A program made the position numbers and the translations under genes. DNA of 64,000 nt from contig CM045761.1 in the NCBI GenBank assembly GCA_025200525.1, forward strand, positions 43,098,190 to 43,162,189. The letters are read 5' to 3'. The number at the start of each line of letters is the position of its first letter. Position 1 is the stretch's first letter. The notes under the pieces are model-generated. The model was not told the origin of the DNA. It searched no databases and worked only from the letters and a program-made list of their open reading frames with translations. The stretch is from Camellia lanceoleosa. Lineage: Eukaryota; Streptophyta; Magnoliopsida; Ericales; Theaceae. Of the stretch, positions 12,585 through 24,377 are shown piece after piece.

Positions 12585-12864
12585 GCAGCAACAACCAATT
12601 GAATGTTGCCCCAGCTACATCGATAGCTTCGAAATCCAAGTTGTAGCATAATTAATGTTTGACTTTATGCAGCGAAACAGTAGCTGGCAGCAACAGTAGG
12701 CAGCGAAAAAACTAACAGAACCCACAACCAGCCTTTTTTTTTTTAAGTTCATTAGCAATGTTTGTAATTTGTGACTTCCTTCCCCTTTTGTACCAGGGCA
12801 AACGAGGTCAACTCGTGTACAAGGACCAACATTAGGCAAAGGAGTGCAGAAAAAAATTACTAGG

Positions 12865-13958
12865 TGTAAGAGGACCTAATTTGAGTCCACTAAATTAATT
12901 AGGCCCAATAGCCCAAGATTAGTGGGCCCGATTTATCGCAAGTCCAAGATTGGTGGGCCTTGATTTATCGCCATAAAACGGGCTAAATTGCTCTAAGCCG
13001 CGAAAGGGTTTGGATCCACGAACTTAGAGACTTACTTAGGCCCGGACTCGAAAGGGTATTGAACAAACCTAGAGATCCGAGGCACTCGGGCTCGAAAGGG
13101 TTCGGATCCACGAACCTAGAGATCCGAAACACTTGACTTCGAACGGATTCAGACGCAATCTAGAAGTCGCTCCGTTAATGAGTCCCAGAACACTTGCAGG
13201 CTCGGAGCTTTCCGTGATCTACGCACCAGAACCATGGGTGTAATGGAGTTCGAACAAAGGACCCGATCCCGAGGATGGTGAGTGAAGATAAATTCACTCT
13301 TCGGTTAAACTAGCCTATACCTGGGTCGAGGTGGCACGACTCCGGGGGGTCCATGAGACTCGGCAATATTTTGCGGCAGGACGTCTTCTGGGACTACCCC
13401 TGACCCTTTGGGATGATTGGGGATCATTGGTTAGGTGTGGCTAAGAAGAAGGGTTCGCCGAAGGGTTGATCTCCTTTTCGGGGTTTTTCTCATCCTCGGA
13501 GAGGTCACCTCCTCGGACAAGGTGGTTAAAGAGAATATCCCCCATGTGCCTTGCACATGGGCTCCATTCTACATCATGAGGTGCCTATAAATAGCACCCA
13601 CCCATAGCTTTACAAGGGATGGATTTTGGAAAATTTTCAACTCTTGGGAAAGAACTAATTTTCCCTCTCCATTATCAACCTTGAGAGTGAAAGTGGGAGA
13701 TCCATGGGAGAGCCTTGCCATTATTCTCTCTCTTGCCATTTTGCCTTCTTCTTCACCCAATCTCTTATCTCCATCATCTCCTTTGTTTTTGTGTTCCTAA
13801 GTTGAGATTATTGAAGAATCTAAGCCTCTCATCATATTCTAGAGAATTCGAAGTTGTTCTTCAAGGATCTTCGAAGATCTTCAAATTTTCCAACTCTTTT
13901 CTTGAACCCTTTCATACACTAGGAGAAATGGGGAGAAATTACATGTCTATGTCAATTG
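12865..13958 (+). mobile_element. Probable solo LTR or LTR-like insertion in the TNPA-like gene
   Basis: A ~1.1-kb GC-richer block separates exons 12797-12863 and 13983-14106. It starts TGTAAGAGG and contains ATTACA at 13938-13943. It has a TATA-like 'cctataaatagc' at ~13584 followed by a leader-like stretch, as in a U3-R-U5 layout. The phrase 'ggatccacgaac(t/c)tagaga' is repeated near 13012 and 13102. Exact ends are unresolved: candidate 5-bp duplications GGTGT lie at 12863 and 13959, but then the ends are not TG...CA. With TG...CA ends the flanks do not match. Confidence 0.45.
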
Positions 13959-14628
13959 GGTGTTGAACGCAATCACATGAAGAAATGCCACCCCAGTGAC
14001 GAATGAGTTGGGCCTTCAAATTAGACGGTTGTGCCCTCTTCAGAGCGTGAAGTCATGGAGAAAAATTGATCAAACCACCAAAGATGCGGCCATCCAAGCG
14101 GTGCTAGTATGAGAATCATCTTGCCATAATGTCTTCATTATGTTATTTGTAATTGCATGAATTAATTGTTGTACTAATTCTCTTATTATGTTTGTAGGAC
14201 AAGTTTGTTATCGGCAATGATTTTGATAATGATGAACAAGCGCAGCAGATCCTCGATAGAAAGGCATATTTGCTATACAAGAATTGGAGGTACAATCTAA
14301 AGCAAGAGTTCCTCGAACTTGAGGAAAAGGGTGTTGATGACCTCTATAGTCATCCGCCTACTGGAGTGAGCTTGGAGGACTGGAAATATATGATTGATGT
14401 TGCTTGGAAAGACGAATCTCACTTGGTAACAAATTAATTAGAAATCCCATTATTGAAATTAATTTATGTTTTAATATGTACAAATTGTTCACTAATTTTT
14501 TATTTTATTTAATTTTATTTTTGTTCCTATTTTTGTAGAAACGCTCAAAAACTGGTAAAGCAAATAGGGGTATGCTCCCCTATAATCATACAAGTATATC
14601 ACGATCATTTCCTATAGCAATGTCACTT

Positions 14629-15602
14629 ATGATGAGAAGTTAATTTACTAATGTAATTGATGATTGATTCTTCTTGATATTGAATATTACCATGTACTAA
14701 TTCGTCAATGGAATTTTTCCAAACCTAACAGGAAAATGAGGATGTAGATATAGATTTTCCTGAATTTTATAAGAAAGCACACAAGTCCAAGAAGACGGGA
14801 GATTGGATTGACCCCAAATGTGGTGAGCTACATGTGAGTATTGAATGTTGAAACCAAGTGTGTTGCATATCTATTAGTAAAGTTGTTTTACATTCCTTCT
14901 CCCACCTTGAGTTTATTGTTTTTTTGCCATGACAGGATGATATGGTGAATCTACAAGTGATAGCCACTGATGCGGGGATGCCATTGACCCACGAAGAACT
15001 ATCAAGGCAAGTGCTCGGGGGAAAAAAAAATTACTTGCGTGGATGTGGGATAGGCCCAACACCCTCTTCCACAGCTTCTAGTGTGGCACGAGCACGTGAT
15101 AAACATATGGAGTCAATGATGAGAAGTTAATTTACTAATGTAATTGATGATTGATTCTTCTTGATATTGAATATTACCATGTACTAATTCGTCAATGGAA
15201 TTTTTCCAAACCTAACAGGAAAATGAGGATGTAGATATAGATTTTCCTGAATTTTATAAGAAAGCACACAAGTCCAAGAAGACGGGAGATTGGATTAACC
15301 CCAAATGTGGTGAGCTACATGTGAGTATTGAATGTTGAAACCAAGTGTGTTGCATATCTATTAGTAAAGTTGTTTTACATTCCTTCTCCCATCTTGAGTT
15401 TATTGTTTTTTTGCCATGACAGGATGATATGGTGAATCTACAAGTGATAGCCACTGATGCGGGGATGCCATTGACCCACGAAGAACTATCAAGGCAAGTG
15501 CTCGGGGGAAAAAAAAATTACTTGCGTGGATGTGGGATAGGCCCAACACCCTCTTCCACAGCTTCTAGTGTGGCACGAGCACGTGATAAACATATGGAGT
15601 CA
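14629..15602 (+). repeat. Perfect-looking 487-bp tandem duplication within the TNPA-like gene
   Basis: 14629-15115 and 15116-15602 are almost identical. I see only isolated differences, such as ttgacc/ttaacc near 14809/15296 and cccacc/cccatc near 14902/15389. Both breakpoints share ATGA microhomology ('cttATGAtgag', 'tcaATGAtgag', 'tcaATGAgagc'). The unit holds one complete exon, two introns and the first two thirds of the last exon. Confidence 0.95.
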
Positions 15603-15893
15603 ATGAGAGCGGAACTGGAGGTTCTTCGTGAGGACCGTCAAAGAGATCACGAGGAGTTGCTGAAGGAAAAAGAGGAACGCCAAAGAGATCACGATGAGCT
15701 ATTGAAGGAGAAAGAGGAGCGCCAAAGAGATCAGCAGGAAATTATGAGGAAAAGAGAGCAGCTCATCAAACCGGTCGATGAAGAAAAAAAAGCACGAGAG
15801 GCACAACAAGTACAACTCAATCATTTGAACGATGTGGTGTCACGGCTCACAACCCTCTTAGAGGGTTCAGATGGTCATCCTACTATTTGGTAA

Positions 15894-16823
15894 ACAGAAT
15901 TTTGTTTGACAAGCTAGTTCAACTTCTACAAAAAATATGGATCATATTCACATAGAATTCTTTTCTAAAGTTGCTATGCAAATTTTGTTTTTGTTATGTG
16001 CTTCGAATAGGTTTTGAGGCATAAAGTGTGTAGACTTTGCAGCAGCTGATGTGGTGTTTTGCTACATTACACAAAGGATCGTAATTTGATTTCCATAAGG
16101 TAACCACATGATTTCAATGAAATATTAAGTTCCCCAAAAGCAAATATGATGAGCCTATGAATATGAGGCCAGTTACTATATTAGCAGTGATATCCAATTG
16201 AATGTCATTTCAAATTTAAGACTAATTGCAACAGCCAATTAAATTGGAATGAATTTTGATTTAGTACAATATAACTAGTACAACTGGACTGGTCTAAAAT
16301 GCATGCAAGCCATGATTGGTTCATAGTGATGAGTTTGAGAGAGAGAAGAGTTGTGAAGATACAATGCAAATTGAGAGCACTGAAAGGTACAGAAAATCGA
16401 TTTTTCAGAAAACTAAAATGTTATTTGAATTTTTTAAGTTAGAAACACTCGGTAGGTTTTAGTCGAGTGAATCGGTATATATTTTTGTAACGCTTCTATG
16501 TATAATAAGTCTATCATTGTTTCTAGAGTTTTGGGGTCTGTTAGTGGACAACAATTTTGGATTGTAATCAAAAGGATGCTAATACAATTGCAATTTTTGT
16601 TGCGTAAAAAGGACGGTAATATGTGAAAAAAAATAATGAAACCCTCATTGTGCTTTAGGCGTTGTCAACATTGAATCATGACATTATTTGGGTTCTAATC
16701 AACATAATTCCGGGTCTATTTCTCCCTATTAACCATGTTCAATACGTTGGACAATTATGAGCTTCATTATTGTCATATTGGAAAAATATATTAGTTCAGT
16801 TAGTCTCCTCTGTAAAATGTCGT
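15894..16823. other. 3' flank of the TNPA-like gene
   Basis: AT-rich, non-coding. It lies between the stop codon of the TNPA-like gene and the satellite array and probably contains its 3' untranslated region. Nothing else recognised. Confidence 0.4.
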
Positions 16824-19418
16824 CTTACCATAATGCCATAAACTTAGTCGAAAAAGGCCTTCGAGGGTCGAAATTTGAAAGCAGCCCTCAAACCACTGTG
16901 GGGATGGCACGGGTAGATTCCTCGTATCAAATAGGACCTATAGGGACAGACGAGACGTAATTAGCACCTGTACGTTGGGAGTTGGCGTGAAAAATGCCAT
17001 AAACTTAGCTGAAAAAGGCGTTCGAGGGCCGAAAATTGAAATCAGCCCCCGAACCACTGTAGCGATGGCACGAGTAGCTTGCTAGTGTAAAATAGGACCT
17101 ATAGGGACAGACGGGATGTAATTAGCACGTGTATGTTGGGAATGGCGTGAAAAACACCATAAACTTAGTCGAAAAAGGCGTTCGAGAGCCGAAAATTGAA
17201 AGCAGCCCCCGAACCACTGTAGCGATGGCACGGATAGCTTGTTGGTGTAAAATAGGACCTGTAGGGACAGACGAGATGTAATTAGCACGTGTACGTTAGG
17301 AGTTGGCGTGAAAAACGCCATAAACTTAGCCGAAAAAGGCCTTCGAGGGCCGAAATTTGAAAGCAGCCCCCGAACCACTATGGGGATGGCATGGGTAGCT
17401 TCCTCGTGTCAAATAGGACTTGTGCGGACAGACGAGACATAATTAACATGTGTACATTGGGAGTTGGCGTGAAAAATGCCATAAACATAGCCGAAAAAGG
17501 CGTTCTAGGGCCGAAAATTGAAATCAGCCCCCGAACCACTGTAGCAATGGCACGGGTAGCTTTCTGGTGTAAAATAGGACCTATAGGGACAGACGGGATG
17601 TAATTAACACGTGTACGTTGGGAGTTTGCGTGAAAAACGCCATAAATTTAGCCGAAAAAGGCATTCGAGGGCCAAAAATTGAAAGCAGCCCCCGAACCAC
17701 TGTAGCGATGGCACGGGTAGCTTGCTGGTGTAAAATAGGACCTGGAGGTACAGATGGGATGTAATTAGCACGTGTACGTTGGGAGTTGGCGTGAAAAACG
17801 CCATAAACTTAGCCGAAAAAGGCCTTTGAGGGCCGAAATTTGAAAGCAGCCCCCGAACCACTATGGAAATGGCACGGGTAGCTTCCTCGTGTCAAATAGG
17901 ATCTGTGGGGACAGATGAGATGTAATTAGCACGTGTACATTGGGAGTTAGCGTGAAAAACGCCATAAACATAGCCGAAAAGGCGTTTTAGGGCCGAAAAT
18001 TGAAAGCAGCCCCCGAACCACTGTAGGCATGGCACGGGTAGCTTCCTTGTGTCAAATAGGACCTGTGGGGACAGACGGGACATAATTAGCACGTGTACGT
18101 TGGGAGTTGGCGTAAAAACGCCATAAACTTAGCCGAAAAAGGCGTTCGAGGGCCGAAAATTGAAAACAGCCCCTCCAACCACTGTAGGGATGGTCCGAGT
18201 AGCTTCGTTGTGTCAAATAGAACCTGTGTGGATAGATGGGACGTAATTAGCACGTGTACGTTGGGAGTTGTCGTGAAAAATGTCATAAACTTAGCCGAAA
18301 AAGTCCTTCCAGAGTTGAAAATTGAAATCAGCCCCCGAACCAGTGTAGGGATGGCACGGGTAGCTTCCTTGTGTCAAATAGGACCTGTGGGGATAGACGG
18401 GACGTAATTAGCACATGTACGTTGGGAGTTGTCGTGAAAAAGGCCATAAACTTAGCCGAAAAAGGCCTTCGAGGGCCGAAAATTGAAAGCAGCCTCCAAA
18501 CCACTGTAGGGATGGCACGGGTAGTTTCCTGGTGTTAAATAGGACCTGTGGGGACAGACGGGACATAATTAGCACGTGTACGTTGGGAGTTGGCGTGAAA
18601 AACGACATAAACTTAGCCGAAAAAGGCGTTCGAGGGCCGAAAATTGAAAGCAGCCCCCCAACCACTCTAGGGATGGCACAGGTAGCTTCCTTGTGTCAAA
18701 TAGGACCTATATGAACAGACGGAACGTAATTAGCACGTGTACATTGGGAGTTGTCGTGAAAAAAGCCATAAACTTAGCCAAAAAAGGCCTTCGAGGGTCA
18801 AAAATTGAAATCAGCCCCCGAACCACTATAGGGATGGCACAGGTAGCTTCCTTGTGTCAAATAGGACCTGTGGGGACAGACATGACGTAATTAACACATG
18901 TACGTTGGGAGTTGTCGTGAAAAAGGCCATAAACTTAGCCGAAAAAGGCCTTCGAGGGTCGAAAATTGAAAGCAGCCCTCGAACCACTGTAGGGATGGCA
19001 CGGGTAGCTTGCTGGTGTTAAATAGGACCTGTGGGGATAGATGGGACGTAATTAGCACGTGTACATTGGGAGTTGGTGTGAAAAACGGCATAAACTTAGC
19101 CGAAAAAGGCGTTCGAGGGTCGAAAATTGAAAGCAGCCCCCCAACCACTGTAAGGATGGCACGGGTAGCTTTCTTGTGTCAAATAGGACCTGTGCGGACA
19201 GACGGGACATAATTAGCACGTGTACGTTGGGAGTTGGCGTGGAAAACGTCATAAACTTAGCCGAAAAGGCCTTCGAGAGACGAAAATTGAAAGCAGCCCC
19301 TGAACAACTGTAGGGATGGCACGGGTAACTTCCTCATATGAAATAGGAACTGTGGGGTCAGACGGGATGTAATTAGCACACGTACATTGGGAGTTGGCAT
19401 GAGAAACGCTATAAAGCT
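16824..19418. repeat. 161-bp satellite array, ~16 units, three-monomer higher-order repeat
   Basis: The anchor 'ccataaactta' recurs at 16836, 16997, 17157, 17318, 17479, 17640, 17801, 17962, 18121, 18282, 18444, 18605, 18766, 18927, 19088, 19249 and 19409, a period of 161 bp. Monomers three apart are most alike, giving a 483-bp higher-order unit. For example units at 16836/17318/17801 share 'gaaatttgaaagcagccc'; 17479/17962 share 'aaacatag'; 18282/18766 share 'aaatcagc' and 'cacatgtacg'; 18444/18927 share 'ggtgttaaat'; 18605/19088 share 'ccccccaacc'. Most units contain the hairpin GGCGTGAAAAACGCC and a CACGTG core. 161 is not a multiple of three, so the short frames on both strands are by-products. 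Confidence 0.95.
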
Positions 19419-19419
19419 A

Positions 19420-20230
19420 GACCAAAAATATATTAAAGCTTATATTGACTTCTGAAGTTGAAAGATAAGATACTTGACATTTACCACAAGTCTTTACTAG
19501 TTTCTGTGGCAATATTTAAATTGTTTCTATTGTTAGCATTTGCTTTGAACAACCTTGCAATTTGTGTTTTGTAGATGGCTACAACTTTTAAATTACAATT
19601 TTTGTTTACAATGACTAATGGATGTAATTTTTGTTGTGTAGATGGCTATAAATTTTTGTTTACAATGACTAATGGATGTAATTTTTGTTGTGTAGATGGC
19701 TTTTGGCATTGACATGTGGATCTTCTATTTTTTTGTCTGGAAGATCATTCACAGTTTTGCAAATTTCGGAAGTTTTTTGTCGTCCTATACTTTTTGCGTG
19801 GACTGTGGATCCATCGTACATATAATTTTTGACGGCGTACATAGTATTTTTGGAGCTTGTATTAATTGCTCTGGTGGTATAAACATAGATTACCTTTTGT
19901 CATGGTACATATTACCATGGTAATTTGTACCTTGACAAATGGTCATTACAATGCGTAGTATAGTAAAAATGTTGTGTAATTAAGGAGGACATTGTTTTGG
20001 TAACGTATTTGGAATGTATGACATTATTATTTGTAATTGGAATATATATATTTGGTTTGTATATAAGTTTACATTAGCAGATGTTCTTTTTTGTTTGATG
20101 GTTGTAAGTGAAACATGCATTACGGAATAGGTGATAATATATATAGGTTGTATACCTATTACAGGTTGCGGTGGATACAGGTTCTAACAAAATTTATTAA
20201 AATGAAAAAAACAAAATAAAAATATAAAAT
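19420..20230. other. Spacer between satellite array and right end of CACTA-1
   Basis: AT-rich. A short tandem duplication at ~19571-19700 repeats 'gtagatggct...tttgtttacaatgactaatggatgtaatttttgtt'. The frame at 19696-19923 (75 residues, aromatic-rich) has no recognisable family and is probably chance. Confidence 0.4.
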
Positions 20231-20843
20231 GACGTTTTTGGTGACAAAAAAATTAGTAGTCAAAAAAGAAATAAATCTTTTGGCAACTAAATATTTAGTA
20301 GCTAAACAAATCGAAACACTTTTGGCGACTAACTTGTTTAGTAGTTAAAACTCAAAACACTTTTGGCGACAACATTTTTAGTCGCCAAAACATAACAAAA
20401 AAGCATAGCCGACTAACCTGTTTAGTAGCCAAACAACAATGACCCTTTCCGCGACTAAAGATTTAGTAGCTGAAATAACAATATTGGCGACAAAATATTT
20501 CGTCGCCGTAGATATTTCCAGTTTTCGCGACAACATATTCAATAGCTAAAGAAGTGAGTTAAACAAATTAATGCACCCTTTGGGCAACTAATACGTTAGT
20601 CGCTAATGTGAGTCATCGGCAACTAAGACTCTTTTCGTCACCAATAGCTATTACTTTTGCCTACTAACATGTTTGTCGGTAATTTTGTAGTACTTTCGGT
20701 GACTAAATGTTCTTTAGTCGCTAATAGCTTCGGCGACGATGTATCCCCGACAAAGCTAGCGACCAAAATTTTTGGTCGGCAAAGTCTTTTGGCAACTAAA
20801 ATCGGTACTTTTGGCAACTAATAAAGTGTATTTTCTTGTAGTG
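20231..20843 (-). repeat. Right terminus and sub-terminal repeat array of CACTA-1
   Basis: Over twenty degenerate copies of gcgactaa / ttagtcgcc in both orientations, often as back-to-back palindromes. The array ends in TTTTCTTGTAGTG at 20843. These are probable binding sites for the TNPA-like protein; the assignment rests on the En/Spm model. Confidence 0.85.
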
Positions 20844-21340
20844 ATTGTTCAACTAATAAATATAGTAACAAAAACAACAAACATATAATTAACTTTCGAA
20901 AAAATAAAACTTATACTAAAATACAATGTGAATGCTCACAATTTAAAATTAACGTACAACTAGTTTTAAAAAAAATTAAACTCATACCAATGTGAACATT
21001 CACATTGCAACATGAAAATATAAAATAAAATTGAAAAAAGTAAAAATCGACTATTTGAATTATTCAATGGTAATAAAAATGATTGTTCAACCAATAAGCA
21101 TAGTAAAAAAAAAATACAACTAACTTTTAAAAAAAAATTAAAAAAAAAAACTCATATTAAAATACAATTTGAATGTGCACAATTTACAATTAACATATAA
21201 CTAACATTAAAAAAAACTAAATTCATACCAATATGAACATTTACACTGTAACATGAAACAAAATTGAAAGAAAAAAATGACTATTTCAATTGTTTAATGG
21301 TAACAAAAAATAATTGTTCGAACAACAAGTATAGTAACAA
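20844..21340. repeat. Degenerate tandem repeat (~230 bp unit) next to CACTA-1
   Basis: 'gattgttcaactaataaatatagtaac' begins at 20844 and returns, mutated, at 21081 and 21308. The same internal phrases ('cataccaat.tgaacatt.aca', 'tgactatttgaatt') occur in each unit. CACTA-1 sits exactly at the edge of a unit. Confidence 0.7.
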
Positions 21341-23085
21341 ATAACCAATAATATGTGAACATGCACATTTTGTAAAATATATAATTATGTCTATATTTAT
21401 ATTTCAACACTTATTTCTCATACTTTCAAACAATGTGAAATGTGAACATTCACATTAATTGACAAAAAAATAAAAACAATGACAGCAATAGAATTAGAAA
21501 TCTAAAAGAAACTTTTTAATCACTCTAAAAATTAAAAAAAAAAAATATCATCCACATCCTTATCTTCGTCATCATCTTTATCATTATCACTATCATTAAC
21601 AATCTAATTTCACCATTTCACCAATATCTAAATCAAACCAAACTCACCTTTGAAGAATATGTTTGTAACAAAATTGACTGGACATAAATAGAGTTGCAAC
21701 TTATAACAATAGAGAAATATAGAGTTTCGAACCCAGAGTAACAATGGACGAACACAGAATTTCAAACATAAAATGATGATGGAGGAATACAAAGTTTCAC
21801 TGCAACAATGGAATAACATAATATTATTTCACCAACATGTGTAAATTAGAATTTCTAAACCCTACCAAATAGGGAGTTTTGAAACCCTAGCACAATGAAA
21901 CAATACCATAAATGTAAATGAAACTGATCAAAAAGAAAAACGTGAATAATAGTAATTACCAAAATAGAGATAGCAACAAAAATGAAATGTGTATATCATT
22001 TTTTTATGCAATATAAGGATATAATAGTCCAACAAACAATCTAAATCAGAAAAAAAGAATATCATGGAATAAAAGTATAAATATATGAAACTAATTAGGT
22101 TACAATTTTCCTTAATAGACTTATTTGGTTAAAATACATCTAAATGAGATTTATCAATAAAAAAATCTATTTTAATTTGTCAAATATTTTATCATGAAAT
22201 TTAATTTTAATGTCACATCATTAAAGATCATTTAAGTGTGATAAATTAAGGAATATATTAGATTTATGATTTTTTTTGTTTCTTTAAATTTTTTTTAAAA
22301 AAAAATTTTAAAAATCTTACTATCGTGTTAGTGCTATGGGTGGCCAATCTGCCCAACGGCCCACTAAACCCAGTCTATTTTAATGTTTTCAAGGTTTGAA
22401 AAAAAATAATAATTTACTCATGGAACTGGATTAGGTTGAAATTTATTGGGGTACTTACTTGTAGGTCCTATTAATTAGACTTATTTACTTACAGGTCATA
22501 ACTAATAAATTTAACACTATAAAAATAAAAAATTAATAAATTTATCACTATAAATTTATTCATAAAAACAAAGAGATTGATAAATTTATCACTATAAATT
22601 TATTCATAAAAATAAAAGACTGATAAATTTATCTTTATCACTTAATAAATTTATCAATAGGACTTAATGGGTAATAAGTCTCAAAAGTAAGATCTATTGG
22701 TAGTTTACCCAAATTTATTCTATAAAGAGTTGTTCACTTAACATTAACGCTCTATTGGAACAAATTTATGTAGATCAAATTTTATGACTTAAACACACTC
22801 TGAGAGAGAAAACGTGGACACCACCTGTGTCAATGAGGGTACCACCAAGGACTTGGAGGCCCAAGGAAATCTTTGATATGTGGGTTTAAAATATGAAATT
22901 GTAAAATGACTATACATTTTTGGGCCCAAAAGAGGGATTCAGAAAGATGTATACGCTACATGGCCCAGGCTTACCTTTGGTTTGTAAGTCCATTGCAAAT
23001 TTCCTCTTCCTCTTCCTCTTCCTCCTTAAAACAAATGTGGGAAGTAAATCCATCATCAGAAAAATATCTTCTTCTTTTATATATA
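21341..23085. other. AT-rich intergenic sequence
   Basis: No gene seen. Around 22500-22670 a ~54-bp phrase 'gataaatttatcactataaatttattcataaaa' is repeated two to three times. Nothing else recognised. Confidence 0.4.
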
Positions 23086-23113
23086 CTAGGGAGTGACACA
23101 CGTAATGCGTGTG
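23086..23113 (-). mobile_element. Helitron 3' terminus (Helitron D, minus strand)
   Basis: On the minus strand the hairpin CACACGCATTACGTGTG is followed after about 8 bases by CTAG and then T, the usual Helitron 3' end and its host T. The body would run to higher coordinates. Its 5' end was not located. Confidence 0.5.
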
Positions 23114-23742
23114 CAATTCAGATAAGTAAGTATCAAAATAAATAATAAAAAAATTAATATCATAATATGTAAATTGTTTAAATGATAAAAGTATTTTTAA
23201 TGAAATCCAAGATCTTGGGTTCAAATATTGTGCATGCCTTTGAATAGTATTTTTTTATTTTAGAATAGAAAAATTTATCACCTAGCAAAAGGAGACGCCA
23301 CCATACTATTAAATATCAAATTATGTGTTCACATATATAATAGTATATAGTATAGATATATATAAAGAATAGAAAATAAAAATATCTTTATTATCCTATA
23401 AGTTTGATAATCACCTTGGTTGCACTTTCTTATTATATATAAATACTAGTGTATGCCCGTACCTGAAGGTACGGTATAAATAATGTTGGGATTAGAAATA
23501 AATAATCTCAACACTATTTAATAAATTATCAATTTAATATAAAAACAACACTATTCTTGAGAAAGGAAAGCAAACCCACCCACTCCCTTTGCTTTTTTTT
23601 TTTTTTCTTTTCTTCTTCTACCTTTCCTTTTCTTATTTGAACTCCATTATTGCTCAAGTTTGAGCTTCGAATGAGAGACATAACCTAGTTAATGAAAATC
23701 ATAAACCTAAATCCAAATCTTAAAAACACAAATCCAAACACA

Positions 23743-24194
23743 CACTATAAGAAATTTCACTTTTGGCGACTAAATTTTTAGTCGCCAAAAGTACGATTTT
23801 AATCGCTGAAAATTTTGCCTGACTAAATATTTTGGCGGCCGAATTAGTCGTGGGAAGGTTGTCGGGAAGGTATTGGCGACTAAAAACTATTTAGTTGCCA
23901 AAAGTCCTATAAATGGCGACTAATATTTTTAGTCGTCAAAAATAATATTTTAGTCGCCAAAAATCTTGTTTTCCCCTACTAAAACTTTGGTTGCCAAAAC
24001 TTGAAATATTTACGGCGACCAAATTTTAGTCGCGAAAGGGTTTTTTTTTATCTTATTTTTTTATTTTTTTCATTTTATTTTTTTTAACTACTAAATTCTT
24101 AATCGCTTAAAGTCTGCTTTTATTTTAGCTATTAAATATTTAGTAGCCAAAGTTTTTCTCCATTTTCTTTTTATTTTTAACTACTAAATATTTA
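23743..24194 (+). repeat. Left sub-terminal repeat array of CACTA-2
   Basis: Starts with a near-perfect palindrome TTTTGGCGACTAAA-TTTTTAGTCGCCAAAA at ~23761 and continues with about a dozen degenerate copies. A foreign insertion interrupts it from 24195 to 25317, after which copies resume to ~25430. Confidence 0.85.
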
Positions 24195-24377
24195 GGATGT
24201 GTTTGGTAACGTTTACGTTTTCAGTTTATATTTACAAAAATTTTATAAACTGGTTTTTGTTTATTTTTTGTTTATTTTTAGAAAAACATAAATTACAAAC
24301 GCGTTTGGTAATTGACAAAATGTTTAAAAAAATTTAAAAATATAAAAAAGAGTGAGAAATGGCAAGTGGCGAAGAAA

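Larger units (their letters stand above)
11409..15893 (+). pseudogene. TNPA-like CACTA protein (Transposase_24 / Ptta-En-Spm family), interrupted and internally duplicated
   Basis: Second gene of CACTA-1. In En/Spm this protein binds the sub-terminal repeats. ATG at 11409 sits in a strong context (accATGG). Exons with GT-AG borders: 11409-11580 (basic, then TQPPDD-rich), 12797-12863 (RVQGPTLGKGVQKKITR), 13983-14106 (LGLQIRRLCPLQSVKSWRKI), 14198-14425 (KFVIGNDF...NWRYNLKQEF...GVSLEDWKYMI), 14539-~14638 (TGKANRGMLPYNHT), 14732-14833 (DFPEFYKKAHKSKKTGDWI) and 15423-15893. Exons 1 to 4 join in phase without stops. The last exon ends in a coiled coil with 14-residue repeats of type QRDHEELLKEKEER, three times. 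Intron 1 holds the hAT element and the next intron an LTR-like insertion. A 487-bp tandem duplication repeats the 14732 exon and the start of the last exon. The 5' splice site after ~14638 looks damaged. Confidence 0.85.
1..20843 (+). mobile_element. CACTA-1: large, formerly autonomous CACTA (En/Spm) transposon, left end outside window
   Basis: The right terminus at 20843 reads on the minus strand as CACTACAAGAAAATACAC, a standard plant CACTA end. A sub-terminal array of TTTTGGCGACTAAA / TTTAGTCGCCAAAA motifs lies just inside it. The same motif fills the first ~115 bases of the window, so the left terminus must lie slightly upstream. Between them are the two genes that define autonomous CACTA elements: a TNP2-type transposase (4160-7382) and a TNPA-like protein (11409-15893), both on the plus strand. 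At more than 20.8 kb it is long for the superfamily. The excess comes from a solo LTR, a LINE fragment, a hAT element, an LTR-like insertion and a 2.6-kb satellite array. The 3-bp target duplication cannot be checked because the left flank is missing; the right flank begins ATT. Confidence 0.85.

Noticed and set aside
12865..13958. Treating this block as a confirmed solo LTR with target duplication
   Set aside because: TG...CA ends and a matching 5-bp duplication cannot be satisfied together, so it is listed only as probable.
16757..19252. Many 60-104 residue frames with similar sequences on both strands
   Set aside because: They are the 161-bp satellite read in different frames; the period is not a multiple of three so no continuous protein is possible.
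16824..19418. CRISPR-like array
   Set aside because: Units are contiguous near-identical 161-bp monomers without short repeats and unique spacers, in plant nuclear sequence.
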